Shown: piece by piece, positions 27,501 through 36,644 of the stretch | Layout: every line of letters begins with the position of its first letter | Position numbering within the stretch: the stretch's first letter is position 1 | Source: VXNE01 sp965208745 | Lineage (GTDB): Bacteria > Pseudomonadota > Gammaproteobacteria > Pseudomonadales > Azotimanducaceae | Direction of reading: 5' to 3' | Assembly (NCBI GenBank): GCA_965208745.1 | Contig: CBDBPN010000004.1 | Location: forward strand, 2,604,001 to 2,668,000 | DNA length: 64,000 bases | The notes under the pieces: generated by a model | The model's input: only the letters and a program-made list of their open reading frames with translations | The model's database searches: none | Told to the model about the DNA's origin: nothing | Position numbers and translations under genes: made by a program

Positions 27501-28376
27501 TCATTGCTTAGTGGGTCGGATCGAGTTAGTCCTGAACGTCTGGCCTGAGGCGGGTCCCTGAAAACGCTTGTCGTTCAAAAACTGGATCACCTCCAACGCA
27601 CGCTTCTTGTCGGTTGGGATGACCACCCGACCATTTTCCATGGGCAAAGCAAGGTCTGCCCTGGCGGCCTCCTCCCGGAGTGTGTCAGCCGTGTGCCGTG
27701 CGAGCACGCCCTTTTTCAGTATCGAGTGAATCTCGTGCCTGGTCCGTCTAGTTGCCTGCTTGGTAAAACTCGGTATGTCAGAGATGCGGATGAGGGGGCT
27801 CTGTGCGAAGGATTGGACCTCGTTGTCTGAGGCGATCCGAACGAACTCGTTGGTGTCGATGATTGCAGACAGATAGTGCATGCTGCCTGCGTGCAGGTGG
27901 GAGTGATCAACGACGCACAGAAGGTTGGCTGCCATGCAGAACGCCGGGTGTTCTAGACGCTGGAATGTGTCGCTGGAGTGGACGAGGGGCAATCCCTTGC
28001 TCAGTATCTGAGCCCGGCCGAAGTGTTGCACGAGCAGCCGGTCAGCGCGCTCGCCTGACTCTTCGAAGAACATGCAAAGTGCTCGTATGTTGCCCTCGTC
28101 GAGCTCTTCGAAGGGCAATACAGTGCGGTGAAGGTCTTCGCGACCGGAGTGGAGGAGGTCAGCCAATGTTCCGTCGTCAGGCGCTGGTAGTCGCGAGACC
28201 TCGTCGGACTCCGGCACCCAATGATCGAAGAAGTCGTTTGATGGGCGCTTTAGGAACTCGTCTTCTTGCGTCTTGAGCAGGTCGACCACTTGGTTCCTGG
28301 CCTGGTCGCTTAGGCGGACGACTTTTGGTTCGAGTGAGGATGGTCGGCCACAAAGGGCGATAAGCCTACCGGGCAT
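27501..28376 (-). CDS. KwaB-like protein (DUF4868 family)
   Basis: 291 residues, start ATG 28374-28376 with AAGGAG upstream. The C-terminal half fits DUF4868: FARNSxxF-like region AIIDTNEFVRIASDN, the helix TKQATRRTRHEIHSILKKGVL, then NGRVVIPTDKKRALEVIQFLNDKRFQGPASGQTF and TNS near the end. In Kiwa antiphage systems KwaB is this DUF4868 protein. It forms complexes with membrane KwaA at sites of infection and binds DNA. Here the gene lies three bases after a KwaA-like membrane gene, in the order A then B as in Kiwa. The match is by motif memory and length; a profile search is needed. Base composition is visibly less GC-rich than in flanking genes. Confidence 0.55.
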   Translation of the reverse strand: MPGRLIALCGRPSSLEPKVVRLSDQARNQVVDLLKTQEDEFLKRPSNDFFDHWVPESDEVSRLPAPDDGTLADLLHSGREDLHRTVLPFEELDEGNIRALCMFFEESGERADRLLVQHFGRAQILSKGLPLVHSSDTFQRLEHPAFCMAANLLCVVDHSHLHAGSMHYLSAIIDTNEFVRIASDNEVQSFAQSPLIRISDIPSFTKQATRRTRHEIHSILKKGVLARHTADTLREEAARADLALPMENGRVVIPTDKKRALEVIQFLNDKRFQGPASGQTFRTNSIRPTKQ

Positions 28377-28379
28377 GCG

Positions 28380-28976
28380 TCATTGCTCCTTGTCGATCAG
28401 AACGTACTCTGTGAGCTGTGCGAGTATCAACTCTCTCTTTGAGTCGACTAAATGCCTTTTGGTGATTACGATATAGCCGATGCCGGCTTTGGTCGTGATC
28501 TTGTAGAAATGCCAGCGCAGCATCACAAGCAAAGGGTTGAAGTGGTAGCTGTAGCTACAGACAATCGTAAAGACAAAGATGACTGCTACTACGACCCAGA
28601 CTTCCCAGTCGAAGTCCTGAATGTCGCGGGTGATTAGCGGCAGGAGATAGATCAAGAGGAAGCTCATGACCTCGTTGTCGGCGATCTCTACCTTGGTGGG
28701 CTCGACGTGGATCGGCTCGAAGGAGGATCTCGCATGACGTAGAAGCGAGACGCAAATGGTCAACAGCAGCATGAAGCTGATCAGGAATGTCGCCGCGAGC
28801 AATGCCTCACCGTCGCGATAGGCGACATAGGTGTAGGTGAGCAAGGCCGGGGCAAAGGCCGTACAGCCTAGAACCCATTTGGCGACCGTACTAAGCAAAG
28901 CGACCTCGTGGCCGCACAGGGCTTGGAGACGGGCGACGTTGAGGTGGGCGTCGGTCCAGGATTGCGCGCCGTACAA
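28380..28976 (-). CDS. KwaA-like four-helix membrane protein
   Basis: Up to 198 residues with four hydrophobic segments: AKWVLGCTAFAPALLTYTYVAY, ALLAATFLISFMLLLTICVSLL, VMSFLLIYLLPLI and WVVVAVIFVFTIVCSYSY. The tail NPLLVMLRWHFYKITTKAGIGYIVITKRHL, then LTEYVLID, is the part most like KwaA, the membrane sensor of Kiwa. The start is uncertain: TTG 28974-28976 opens the frame without a good ribosome binding site, and an internal TTG close to the first helix is possible. It is followed at once by the KwaB-like gene and preceded, 110 bases upstream, by a UvrD-type helicase gene on the same strand. Confidence 0.55.
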   Translation of the reverse strand: MYGAQSWTDAHLNVARLQALCGHEVALLSTVAKWVLGCTAFAPALLTYTYVAYRDGEALLAATFLISFMLLLTICVSLLRHARSSFEPIHVEPTKVEIADNEVMSFLLIYLLPLITRDIQDFDWEVWVVVAVIFVFTIVCSYSYHFNPLLVMLRWHFYKITTKAGIGYIVITKRHLVDSKRELILAQLTEYVLIDKEQ

Positions 28977-29086
28977 GGGATTGGGGACAGAGGGACAGAA
29001 GGCATGCGCGCGAAGGCGGGCTAGGGCGACGCGGGGGCATACGGAAGGCCGCGTGGACCAAGACCCGACTAAGGGCCGCGCCTGTC

Positions 29087-31156
29087 CTACAGACCCAGTT
29101 CATCGAGGAAGTGACTTCTGATACCCGAGTCGGTGCTACACAAGAGGACGACACGGGACTTCGCGCGCGTGAAGGCGACGTAGAAAAGGCGGCGCTCGGC
29201 TTCTAGCTGCCTCAGGTCGACCGCCCTATTGTGCGGCCAGATCCCTTGGACGGTATCTAAGAGGATCACCGTGTCGAACTCCTTGCCTTTAGCGCGGGTG
29301 GCTGTCATGAGGTGCAATGGCCTGCCGAGCACGTCAAGCTCGTCGCCGTCGTCGGTTGCGTCGAGGTTCCGATACTCTTGAACATGGAGCTTCACGGTTT
29401 CTATCCTGTCGATCAGGTCGTCGGCAGATAGGGACTCGCTTTCGGCGATTGACGCCAACTGCTCGAGCGGCGGATCGGTGTAGAAGACGTCCTCTTCAGC
29501 CCGTTCCGTGTCAAATTGGAGACCGGCGAAGTCGTGGCCGATGACTCTGAGGGCGGCCGCGACATCGTCCTTGGTGAGGAAGCTGGCAGCGGTATCATGG
29601 AGCTCAACATGCGTTCGGCCTCTCAGTTTGGGGCCGGGGTAATCCTGCAAGGCGGCGACTGCGGTCGCGGTGTTGGTTGGACGCGCGCGGGACACATGTT
29701 GGGTCAAGTTGTCCCGGTCGGCCTTGCCAAGCGGGCGACGGCGAATGAAGTCGCATAGGGAAATGGCATCGAGAGTGGCCCTTTGTGGGCGCTGAGACTC
29801 GCGAGACCTTGACCAAACGTCTAAGAGATCGACCAGGCCGTCGAACGCGACACTGCTGAAGATATCAAGGTCCACTGCGGTGCTGAAGGGTGCGCCATCC
29901 CCCGCGAAGTAGACTTGGTAGGGGATCAGCTGGCGGCGCAAGCGTCCTATCACCGCGACCTTGCCAGGGTACTCGGTGTCGTTGACGATGCTGGTGACAA
30001 GCTGGAGCCGAGTAGCGATGTCATCAGATTGGACGACGTCGATCTCGGCGTTGGACGTGCGGTTTGCCGATTTAACCGTTTTGTCGACTCGATTGGTGTT
30101 GTGCCTGATGAGCTTCTTAGACAGGTCGACGATGTTGCGGGGGGATCGATAGTTGATGTCGAGTTGGTAGTCGCGAAAGTCTGTCCCGAAGTGCTCTTCA
30201 GGGTTCAGAATGTATTCGGGCGTTGCCCCGCGCCACTCGAAAATCGCTTGATCGTCGTCGCCTACGATCGTGATCGAGGCGCGGTTGCGCTCCACGAGTT
30301 CCCCTATCAGTGCTAGGTCCAGCGGGTTGATGTCCTGGAACTCGTCGACGAAGATGTGGTTGTAGCGTGCGGCTCCTGAGAGGACGGGAGCGTTCTCGTT
30401 GGCGTTTGCTTTGGCGAGGTCTAGGTAGCACCAGTACTTCTGGTCCTCGAACGTGAAAGTGGACTCCTCGAGTAGCCGCTTGGTGGACGCGCGCCAGAAC
30501 TTGAAGAAACGGTCGTAGAAGTGGCGTCGGCGCCTAGGCTCATCGGATCCAGGATCTAGGTAGCGGTCATCGAGGACGCCGATGGAGGAGAGCAGCTCGT
30601 ATTGTTCGTTCAGGCGCCAGTTTAGCCCTTGCGCTTGCAGGACTTCCAAGTGTTCTGAGAAGGTGTCGAAGCTCCTGTGGGCAGTATGGTCGAATCCCAT
30701 TGACTTTAGGTTGTCCATGGCCAGCATGAGAGCGCGCGGTGCGTTGCCGCGCTTGCCGACCACCTCCTCAATGTATTGGTTGTTTTGCCACAGAGGGCGG
30801 AGCTGGTTGCGCAACGCGAAGTAGCGATCCGTCGGCGTGCTCAACAATCGCGGGCTGGTGACGCTACTGCCGATGCGTCGCCAGCCGTAGGCGTTCAACG
30901 TGGTGATGTTTGTGCGCGCGCGCAAATCCTCGAAATCGGCGTCTCGGTTTAGCCTTTCAAGCAACTCGACTGCCGCGGTCTTGGTGAAGGTCACGATCAG
31001 GAATCGGGGTGGCGAGTCACCGGCCTTTTGGTGCAGTAGGAGGCACCGATAGAGCAACGAGGCGGTCTTTCCGCAACCTGCAGGGGCGAGGAGCCGGATG
31101 CATTGAGCTTTGGATTCGCAGAAAGCCGTCTGGGAGTCGTTGAGCTGCAAGGGCAT
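29087..31156 (-). CDS. UvrD/Rep-type SF1 ATP-dependent helicase
   Basis: 689 residues with the full motif set: Q motif and Walker A LLAPAGCGKTASLLYR (about 25-39), motif Ia LIVTFTKTAAVELLERL, Walker B IFVDEFQDINPLDLALI, motif III VGDDDQAIFEWRGA, motif IV NYRSPRNIVDLS, motif V MTATRAKGKEFDTVIL and motif VI LFYVAFTRAKSRVVLL. It is a 3'-5' DNA translocase by family. No nuclease domain is seen. It heads a minus-strand cluster with the KwaA/KwaB-like pair and shares their lower GC content, which suggests joint transfer and a defence role (inference). Start ATG 31154-31156 has its GGAGG inside a perfect small hairpin (31159-31171). Confidence 0.88.
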   Translation of the reverse strand: MPLQLNDSQTAFCESKAQCIRLLAPAGCGKTASLLYRCLLLHQKAGDSPPRFLIVTFTKTAAVELLERLNRDADFEDLRARTNITTLNAYGWRRIGSSVTSPRLLSTPTDRYFALRNQLRPLWQNNQYIEEVVGKRGNAPRALMLAMDNLKSMGFDHTAHRSFDTFSEHLEVLQAQGLNWRLNEQYELLSSIGVLDDRYLDPGSDEPRRRRHFYDRFFKFWRASTKRLLEESTFTFEDQKYWCYLDLAKANANENAPVLSGAARYNHIFVDEFQDINPLDLALIGELVERNRASITIVGDDDQAIFEWRGATPEYILNPEEHFGTDFRDYQLDINYRSPRNIVDLSKKLIRHNTNRVDKTVKSANRTSNAEIDVVQSDDIATRLQLVTSIVNDTEYPGKVAVIGRLRRQLIPYQVYFAGDGAPFSTAVDLDIFSSVAFDGLVDLLDVWSRSRESQRPQRATLDAISLCDFIRRRPLGKADRDNLTQHVSRARPTNTATAVAALQDYPGPKLRGRTHVELHDTAASFLTKDDVAAALRVIGHDFAGLQFDTERAEEDVFYTDPPLEQLASIAESESLSADDLIDRIETVKLHVQEYRNLDATDDGDELDVLGRPLHLMTATRAKGKEFDTVILLDTVQGIWPHNRAVDLRQLEAERRLFYVAFTRAKSRVVLLCSTDSGIRSHFLDELGL

Positions 31157-31495
31157 TAGGAGGCTGCCTCCGATCTTCAGGTCTCAGGTCGTGTTCGCTG
31201 CCTCGGCGCCGAGGCTGAGGCGAACGGTCAGTTGAATCCGCGGATTCGGTTGATCGTGTTGGACCGACTCGCCCGTTTCAGTTGGCTGGCCGGGGCAAAA
31301 GCGCCGCACTATACCCGCCGAAAGAGAGGACTGCGACATGTCCCCGGAACTGAGTGCTGAAAACCACCTTCGGCAAAGGAGGTTCTCTCGACGCTTCCGG
31401 ACAGCTGCGCCTCGTGCGTACGTCTACCGCATTCCGGCCCCCGGAGTTTCGGGCGGCGGCTTGAGGGGCTGCCTCTAGTCGCCTAGGCTCGCCGC
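31157..31495. other. Divergent intergenic region between the helicase and the second PQQ dehydrogenase
   Basis: No gene is visible. It contains the ribosome-binding-site hairpin of the helicase gene (31159-31171) and a perfect 16-base palindrome GCCTCGGCGCCGAGGC (31200-31215) of unknown meaning. No convincing -35/-10 pair could be picked for either gene. The start of the plus-strand gene at 31496 lacks a strong Shine-Dalgarno sequence. Confidence 0.5.
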
Positions 31496-33495
31496 ATGTC
31501 CACCGCCCGCAAAGTCGTCCTGACCGCCACGGTCGTCTTCGCGGCCTTGGCCCTCGTATCGATCCTCGGCGGATCAATGATCTGGCTCCTCGGCGGAGCG
31601 CACAGTCTGGACATCGCCGGCACAGCATCCGAAACGCCCCGCCCGACAGACACCGTCGACGTGGGTCAGGACTGGCCGCACTACGGCGGGGACGCGGGCG
31701 GACACCGCTACAGTCAGGCAGACCAGATCACCACAGCCAACGTAACCCGTCTCGTCCCGGTCTGGGAGTACCGCACAGGCGACATGACCACGCGCGCGGA
31801 TCACATGAACCAGACCGCTACCCAGGGCACCCCGACCCTCGTGAATGACGCCCTCGTCTTCTGCACGCCCTTCAACGAGGTCATCGCACTCGACCCGGGC
31901 AGTGGCGCCGAGCGGTGGCGCTTCGATCCCGGTATCGACGTCGGCCAGGACCCCGCGAACCAGTTCGTATGTCGCGGCGTGACGCATTGGCGCGACGCCA
32001 ATGCGACGGGGATGTGCGCCGACCGGATCTTCATGGGCACGAACGACGCGCGTCTGATCGCCCTCGACGCGGCGACGGGCGGCCGTTGCACGGGGTTCGG
32101 CACGGACGGGGAGGTCCGCATCGATCCGGGCATGCCGCTGCTGTGGCCGGGCGAGTTCCAGATCACGTCGCCGCCCGTCACCGTTGGAGACACGGTGGTG
32201 GTCGGTTCCGCGATCGGGGACAACGCGCGGGTGGTGGCGCCTGTGGGTTCGGTGCGCGCCTTCGATGCCAGGACCGGCGCGCCGCGGTGGGAGTGGGATC
32301 CGATTCCGCGCAGGGCGGAGGACTCGGCGGCGCCGACCTGGCATGGCGCGCAGCCACCCGTGGAAGGCCATGCCAACGCTTGGGCGCCGATGTCGGTGGA
32401 CGAGGAGCGCGGTCTCGTGTTCGTTCCGACAAGCAGCCCCAGCCCGGACTTCTACGGTGGCCTGCGGCCGGGGGACAACCGCCACGCGAACTCGGTGGTC
32501 GCGCTGGAGGCCGCGACGGGCGCGGTGCGCTGGAGTTTCCAGACCGTGCACCACGACATCTGGGACTACGACGTCCCGGCGCAGCCGGGTCTGTACTCGG
32601 TCTGGCGGGGCTGCGTGACGTCGTGGCCCAGGTGCCGAAGACGGGCTTCGTGTTTGTCCTGGACCGCGATACCGGAGAGCCGTTCCTGCCCGTGGAGGAA
32701 CGGCCGGTTCCGCAGACAGGCGCTCCTGGCGAGTGGCTCTCGCCGACGCAGCCTTTCCCGGTCGCGCCGCCGCCCATCGTGCCGAACCGCCTGTCGCCGG
32801 GCGATGCGTTCGGGCTGACGCTGTTCGATCGTCTGAACTGCCGTTCGTGGATTGCGGACTCCGTGGCCGATGGGCTGTTCACGCCGCCTTCGGAGCAGGG
32901 AACGCTGCTCTATCCGTTCACGGGCGGGGGCGCGAACTGGGGTGGCGCCGCGTACGACCCGATGCGCAACTTGCTCATCGTCAACATGAACAACCTCGCG
33001 CACCACATCCAGTTGATCCCGTCCGAGCGTGTCGAGCATGCGCGCAGGGTGTTCCACGATCAGGAAGTCTCGCCACAGACGGGGGCGCCGTTCGGGATGA
33101 AGCGGGAGCTGCTGCTTTCTCCGCTCGGCCTCCCCTGCACGCCGCCGCCCTGGGGCGTTCTGGCTGCCGTCGATCTGGCCAGCGGAGAGATCGTCTGGCG
33201 CACCGCGCTCGGCGAGGTCTTTGGCGTGCCCTTGGGCCTCCCGAGCGTGGGCGGGCCGATCGTCACGGCGGGTGGTCTCGTGTTCATCGGGGGCACGCCG
33301 ATGGACGATGTGCTGCGTGCCTTCGACGTGGAGACGGGCGCGTTGCTGTGGCAGGGGCAACTGCCCGCCGGGGGGCAGGCGACGCCGATGACGTACGCGT
33401 GGGGAGGGCGGCAGTACGTGGTGATCTATGCGGGGGGCCACTCGCGTGGGCTGGGGCGGCTGGGGGATGTGGCGATGGCGTTTGGGTTGGAGTGA
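31496..33495 (+). pseudogene. PQQ-dependent (glucose-type) membrane dehydrogenase, frameshifted
   Basis: An N-terminal membrane anchor (VVLTATVVFAALALVSILGGSMIWLLGG) leads into a quinoprotein glucose dehydrogenase-like propeller: DWPHYGGDAGGHRYSQADQIT, VWEYRTGDM, WRFDPGIDVG, and HHDIWDYDVPAQPGLYSVWRG. Near 32605-32620 one base is missing, and the protein continues in another frame with VAQVPKTGFVFVLDRDTGEPFLPVEERPVPQ, GGANWGGAAYDPMRNLL and the C-terminal GGRQYVVIYAGGHSRG. All expected regions are present, so the lesion is recent or a sequence error. It would oxidise a sugar or alcohol in the periplasm and pass electrons to ubiquinone. It is a different subfamily from the gene at 4236-6317. 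Confidence 0.85.
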
Positions 33496-33936
33496 TGTTG
33501 ACCCCGGACTCGCCGGGTGGATGCCGCCGAGGCCTTCGGGGTCGGCCGCGATTCGCCGACGCCGCTCTCGTACCGAAGGCGCTCGAAGGACTGGTCCTTA
33601 TCCGGCCTGCCGTAATGTCAGAGGGTGTCGCTGTCGGGGCAGGATGGCGGGATCGCGGAAGTCGAAAGCCGGGTTACGATGACCTCAGGGTCACACGCGA
33701 GGCACCGGACGAGAATCCTCCGCTCTCGGCCAGGTGGAACTCGATCACCTTGCGCTCGATCATCCCAGCGGTACCCCCTCGTGAGGAGTCCAGCGTAGGG
33801 AGCGTCGTGCGGGGAATCCAGCGATTCTGGTTCTTCCGCCGCTCAATTTCGCCCACACAACCGAGGTTGCGGCGAGCGAATTTCGTAACGTAGCATAGGC
33901 GTCGCCTGATTGATCGAGACGGTTCGGGGGTTCGAT
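33496..33936. other. Intergenic region, no gene seen
   Basis: About 440 bases. Short frames on both strands have no family resemblance and no ribosome binding site. Base composition falls towards the right end, consistent with the promoter region of the small gene pair that follows. Confidence 0.4.
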
Positions 33937-34269
33937 ATGAGGCTACGAGTGCTGTTGCGGCCGATCGCGGAAGGCGGTTGGCACGCGATTGGCCTGGAGC
34001 ACGGTATCTTGGCGCAGGCCGAGACTGAAGACGCGGTACGCGAGGAGTTTGGTGCCTTGCTCGCCGCGGAGATTGCATACGGGATCCGTCACCGGAATCC
34101 CCGGAATCCCCTCGCCGGTATCGCGCGGGCACCCATGGACGTTCATGCCGACTACGCTCGCGCCGAGCCTTGCGAGGAGCCAGCAGCCAGAATGACGTTG
34201 CTGTTGGAAACCGAAGGTCGGAAGCGCGAAGTGGCGCTGCCAGAGACGCAGGAACGGCGCGCCGCATAA
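33937..34269 (+). CDS. HicB-like / DUF1902-type small protein
   Basis: The frame gives 110 residues from ATG 33937 (a G-rich site lies about eight bases upstream). The opening RLRVLLRPIAEGGWHAIGLEHGILAQAETEDAVREEFGALLAAEI resembles the degraded-RNase-H fold of HicB-type antitoxins, in which a beta strand, a GGW/Y turn and a helix with spaced acids recur. The C-terminal half (MTLLLETEGRKREVALPET) is not diagnostic. It is followed 21 bases later by another small gene, forming a possible toxin-antitoxin pair; that function is inferred from layout only. Confidence 0.45.
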   Translation: MRLRVLLRPIAEGGWHAIGLEHGILAQAETEDAVREEFGALLAAEIAYGIRHRNPRNPLAGIARAPMDVHADYARAEPCEEPAARMTLLLETEGRKREVALPETQERRAA

Positions 34270-34290
34270 CAAGGGACAGGGAGCGTCGCG

Positions 34291-34542
34291 ATGGCCGCGC
34301 CCGCCAACATCATGAGCGTCGCGGAGTTCATCGCGTGGGCCTGCGACAACGGCTGTACGCTCTACGATGACGATCCTCCGATCGCGTGGCGGCTCGACGG
34401 TAAGCGAGGGCGCATTCGACCGCGGTACTTGGTCAACGGCAAGAAGCGGTTGGCCTTGCCACGGGACGACGCTACGCCCCTGAACTTCTATGCGGTCTGG
34501 ATCTATCGAGACCGGCTAGGAATCGAAGCCGAGCCGACGTAG
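34291..34542 (+). CDS. Small hypothetical protein, possible partner of the HicB-like protein (83 aa)
   Basis: ATG 34291 is preceded by AGGGAG. The protein contains SVAEFIAWACDNGCTLYDDDPPIAWRLDGKRGRIRPRYLVNGKKRLALP and is basic in its centre. It lacks the G-S-H motif of HicA, so it is not an obvious HicA toxin. I do not recognise the family. Tight spacing to the upstream small gene suggests one transcript. Confidence 0.45.
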   Translation: MAAPANIMSVAEFIAWACDNGCTLYDDDPPIAWRLDGKRGRIRPRYLVNGKKRLALPRDDATPLNFYAVWIYRDRLGIEAEPT

Positions 34543-34709
34543 TCCTACCTGGGCTTCACCAGCGCCCATACGAGGGGAGTGCCACGGCAGAGCGCGGTGG
34601 CGAGGATCCATCGGTTCATCGGGTCCCTCGGTTCCCCCGGCGCCGGATGGCGCCGGGCCGTGGACACTGCCCACAGGCGAGCGATAGAAAGTTCCCGCCT
34701 ATTCGCCGA

Positions 34710-34836
34710 GCTGTGCCATGCACGGGTGAGTTTCAAACCACGTCGTCGCCCACCATTGTCGGCGACACCGTGGCGGCCGGTCGCGGCATCAGCGACCACG
34801 CCCACGTGGTGGCGCCGGTGCGGACTTCCGCAACCT
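34710..34836 (+). pseudogene. Fragment of a PQQ-dependent dehydrogenase
   Basis: One frame reads TGEFQTTSSPTIVGDTVAAGRGISDHAHVVAPV. This lines up with GEFQITSPPVTVGDTVVVGSAIGDNARVVAPV of the frameshifted dehydrogenase at 31496-33495. No flanking dehydrogenase sequence remains. It is a relic of a paralogous gene, lying in the 500-base gap before the hydantoinase operon; the rest of that gap (34543-34709 and 34837-35051) holds nothing recognisable. Confidence 0.6.
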
Positions 34837-35051
34837 CCCTGACGGCGCCGGTCCTGCGCTCGCATCGACCATCCGCGACCTGAACCCGGTACCCTGGGGC
34901 GGGCCAGGGCTGACCGCGACAGTCTGCGGTGTTGGGTGCAGACGTGGGCGCGCCATCAGCCTGACTAACGGCACGCGCCTACCCACCACCCCCACTCCCC
35001 CTACCCACCCAAGGTGTTCCCCACACCCCGCCCGCTGGCCAATCTCGCCCC

Positions 35052-36644
35052 ATGGCCACCAGAATCGGCGTGGATGTCGGCGGCACGAACACGGACGCGG
35101 TGGTGGTCGTGGACAGCCGCGTCGTCGCCTCGCGCAAGACCCCCACGACGGCGGACGTCACGCAGGGCGTCGTCGATGCGATAGGCGCCGTGCTCGCGTC
35201 GAGCCGCCGTCAGGCAGACGAGGTCGAGGCCGTCATGATCGGCACGACCCACTTCACGAACGCCGTCCTCGAACGAAAGCGCCTGCTCCCGGTCGGCGTC
35301 CTGCGCCTGGCGCTCCCGTCCACCGCGGCGATCCCCCCCTTCACCGACTGGCCCGATGACCTGTCCGCCCTCGTGCGCGGCGGGAGCTGGCTCGTGCGTG
35401 GCGGCTACCAGTACACGGGAGCCCTGGCGGACGCCCTCGACGAGAAGGGCCTGGCCGACGCGCTCCGGGACATGAAGTCCGCCGGCATCCGCTCCGTCGC
35501 CGTCACAGGCCTCTTCGCCCCGGTCAACGACTCGATGGAAACCCGCGCCGCCGAGATCGTCCGCAACGAACTGCCGGACGCACACGTCACGCTCTCGTCC
35601 ACCATCGGCCGCCTCGGCCTGCTCGAACGCGAGAACGCCGCCATCCTCAACGCGAGCCTGGTCGACCTGTCGCGCCGGGTGGTGGACTCCTTCCGCACCG
35701 CGCTGGCGGCGCTCGGCATCGAGGCGCCGCTCTTCATCAGCCAGAACGACGGCACGCTGATGAGCGACGCGTTCGTCGCCCGCTACCCCGTGCTGACGTT
35801 CGCGTCCGGTCCCACCAACAGCATGCGGGGCGCCGGGTTCCTCTCGGGGCTCGACGACGCGCTCGTGGTCGACATCGGCGGGACCACCACGGACATCGGG
35901 GTGCTGGCGCGGGGATTCCCGCGCGAGTCGTTCATCGAGAGCGACATCGGCGGGGTGCGGACGAACTTCCGCATGCCGGATCTACTGGTGCGTCCGCTCG
36001 GGGGTGGATCGCGGGTGTCGGAGGACGGCGGCGAAGTCCGGGTCGGACCGGAGTCGGTGGGTTACCGGTTGACGACGGAGGCGCTCGTCTTCGGCGGCTC
36101 GACTATCACCGCGACTGACATCGCGGTAGCCGCCGGCCGAGCGGACATCGGGGACCGCGCGCTAATCCGACACCTCACGAAGGACACGGTGCGACGCGGC
36201 ATCGAGCGCATCCACGCCATCGTCGAAGAGGGCGTGGACCGGATGAAGACGAGCGCCGAGCCCCTGCCGCTGGTGCTCGTGGGCGGCGGGGCGGCGCTCA
36301 TCGACGGGGACATTCCGGGCGCCTCGAAGATCGTCGTGCCCGAGCATGCCGGGGTCGCGAACGCCGTCGGCGCGACCATCGCGAAGATCAGCGGCGAGAC
36401 GGACCGCGTCTTCTCCTACGAGAAGACCGACCGCGTCGATGCCATCGAGGCCGCGAAGGAAGAGGCGACGCGGCGGGCGGTCGCGGCCGGCGCGGTGGCG
36501 GAGAGTGTCGAGGTCCTGGAAGTTGAGGAACTGCCGGTGGCGTACGTGCCCGGCGGGTCGGTGCGCTTGCGCGTCAAGGTGGCCGGGGATCTTGCGGACA
36601 CACGCGACGTAGAGACGGACACACGCGCGGGAAGCACCGCATGA
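35052..36644 (+). CDS. Hydantoinase/oxoprolinase-type ATPase (HyuA-like subunit)
   Basis: 530 residues of the hydantoinase A/oxoprolinase fold, related to the ASKHA ATPases. The N-terminal phosphate-binding turn reads RIGVDVGGTNTDAVVV. A second one, DALVVDIGGTTTDIGVL, lies near residue 275, and a C-terminal VLVGGGAALIDGDIPG near 415 completes the ATP site. Family members hydrolyse hydantoin or 5-oxoproline-like cyclic amides using ATP, often with a second subunit. The stop overlaps the next ATG (ATGA, 36641-36644), showing translational coupling with the DUF917 gene. Confidence 0.88.
   Translation: MATRIGVDVGGTNTDAVVVVDSRVVASRKTPTTADVTQGVVDAIGAVLASSRRQADEVEAVMIGTTHFTNAVLERKRLLPVGVLRLALPSTAAIPPFTDWPDDLSALVRGGSWLVRGGYQYTGALADALDEKGLADALRDMKSAGIRSVAVTGLFAPVNDSMETRAAEIVRNELPDAHVTLSSTIGRLGLLERENAAILNASLVDLSRRVVDSFRTALAALGIEAPLFISQNDGTLMSDAFVARYPVLTFASGPTNSMRGAGFLSGLDDALVVDIGGTTTDIGVLARGFPRESFIESDIGGVRTNFRMPDLLVRPLGGGSRVSEDGGEVRVGPESVGYRLTTEALVFGGSTITATDIAVAAGRADIGDRALIRHLTKDTVRRGIERIHAIVEEGVDRMKTSAEPLPLVLVGGGAALIDGDIPGASKIVVPEHAGVANAVGATIAKISGETDRVFSYEKTDRVDAIEAAKEEATRRAVAAGAVAESVEVLEVEELPVAYVPGGSVRLRVKVAGDLADTRDVETDTRAGSTA

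Noticed and set aside
31200..31215. A perfect 16-base palindrome GCCTCGGCGCCGAGGC as an operator or terminator
   Set aside because: There is no loop, no T-run and no partner site. In GC-rich DNA such palindromes arise by chance, so I only mention it in the intergenic entry.
34291..34542. Calling the small downstream gene hicA
   Set aside because: The catalytic G-S-H segment and the short double-stranded-RNA-binding fold of HicA are not visible.
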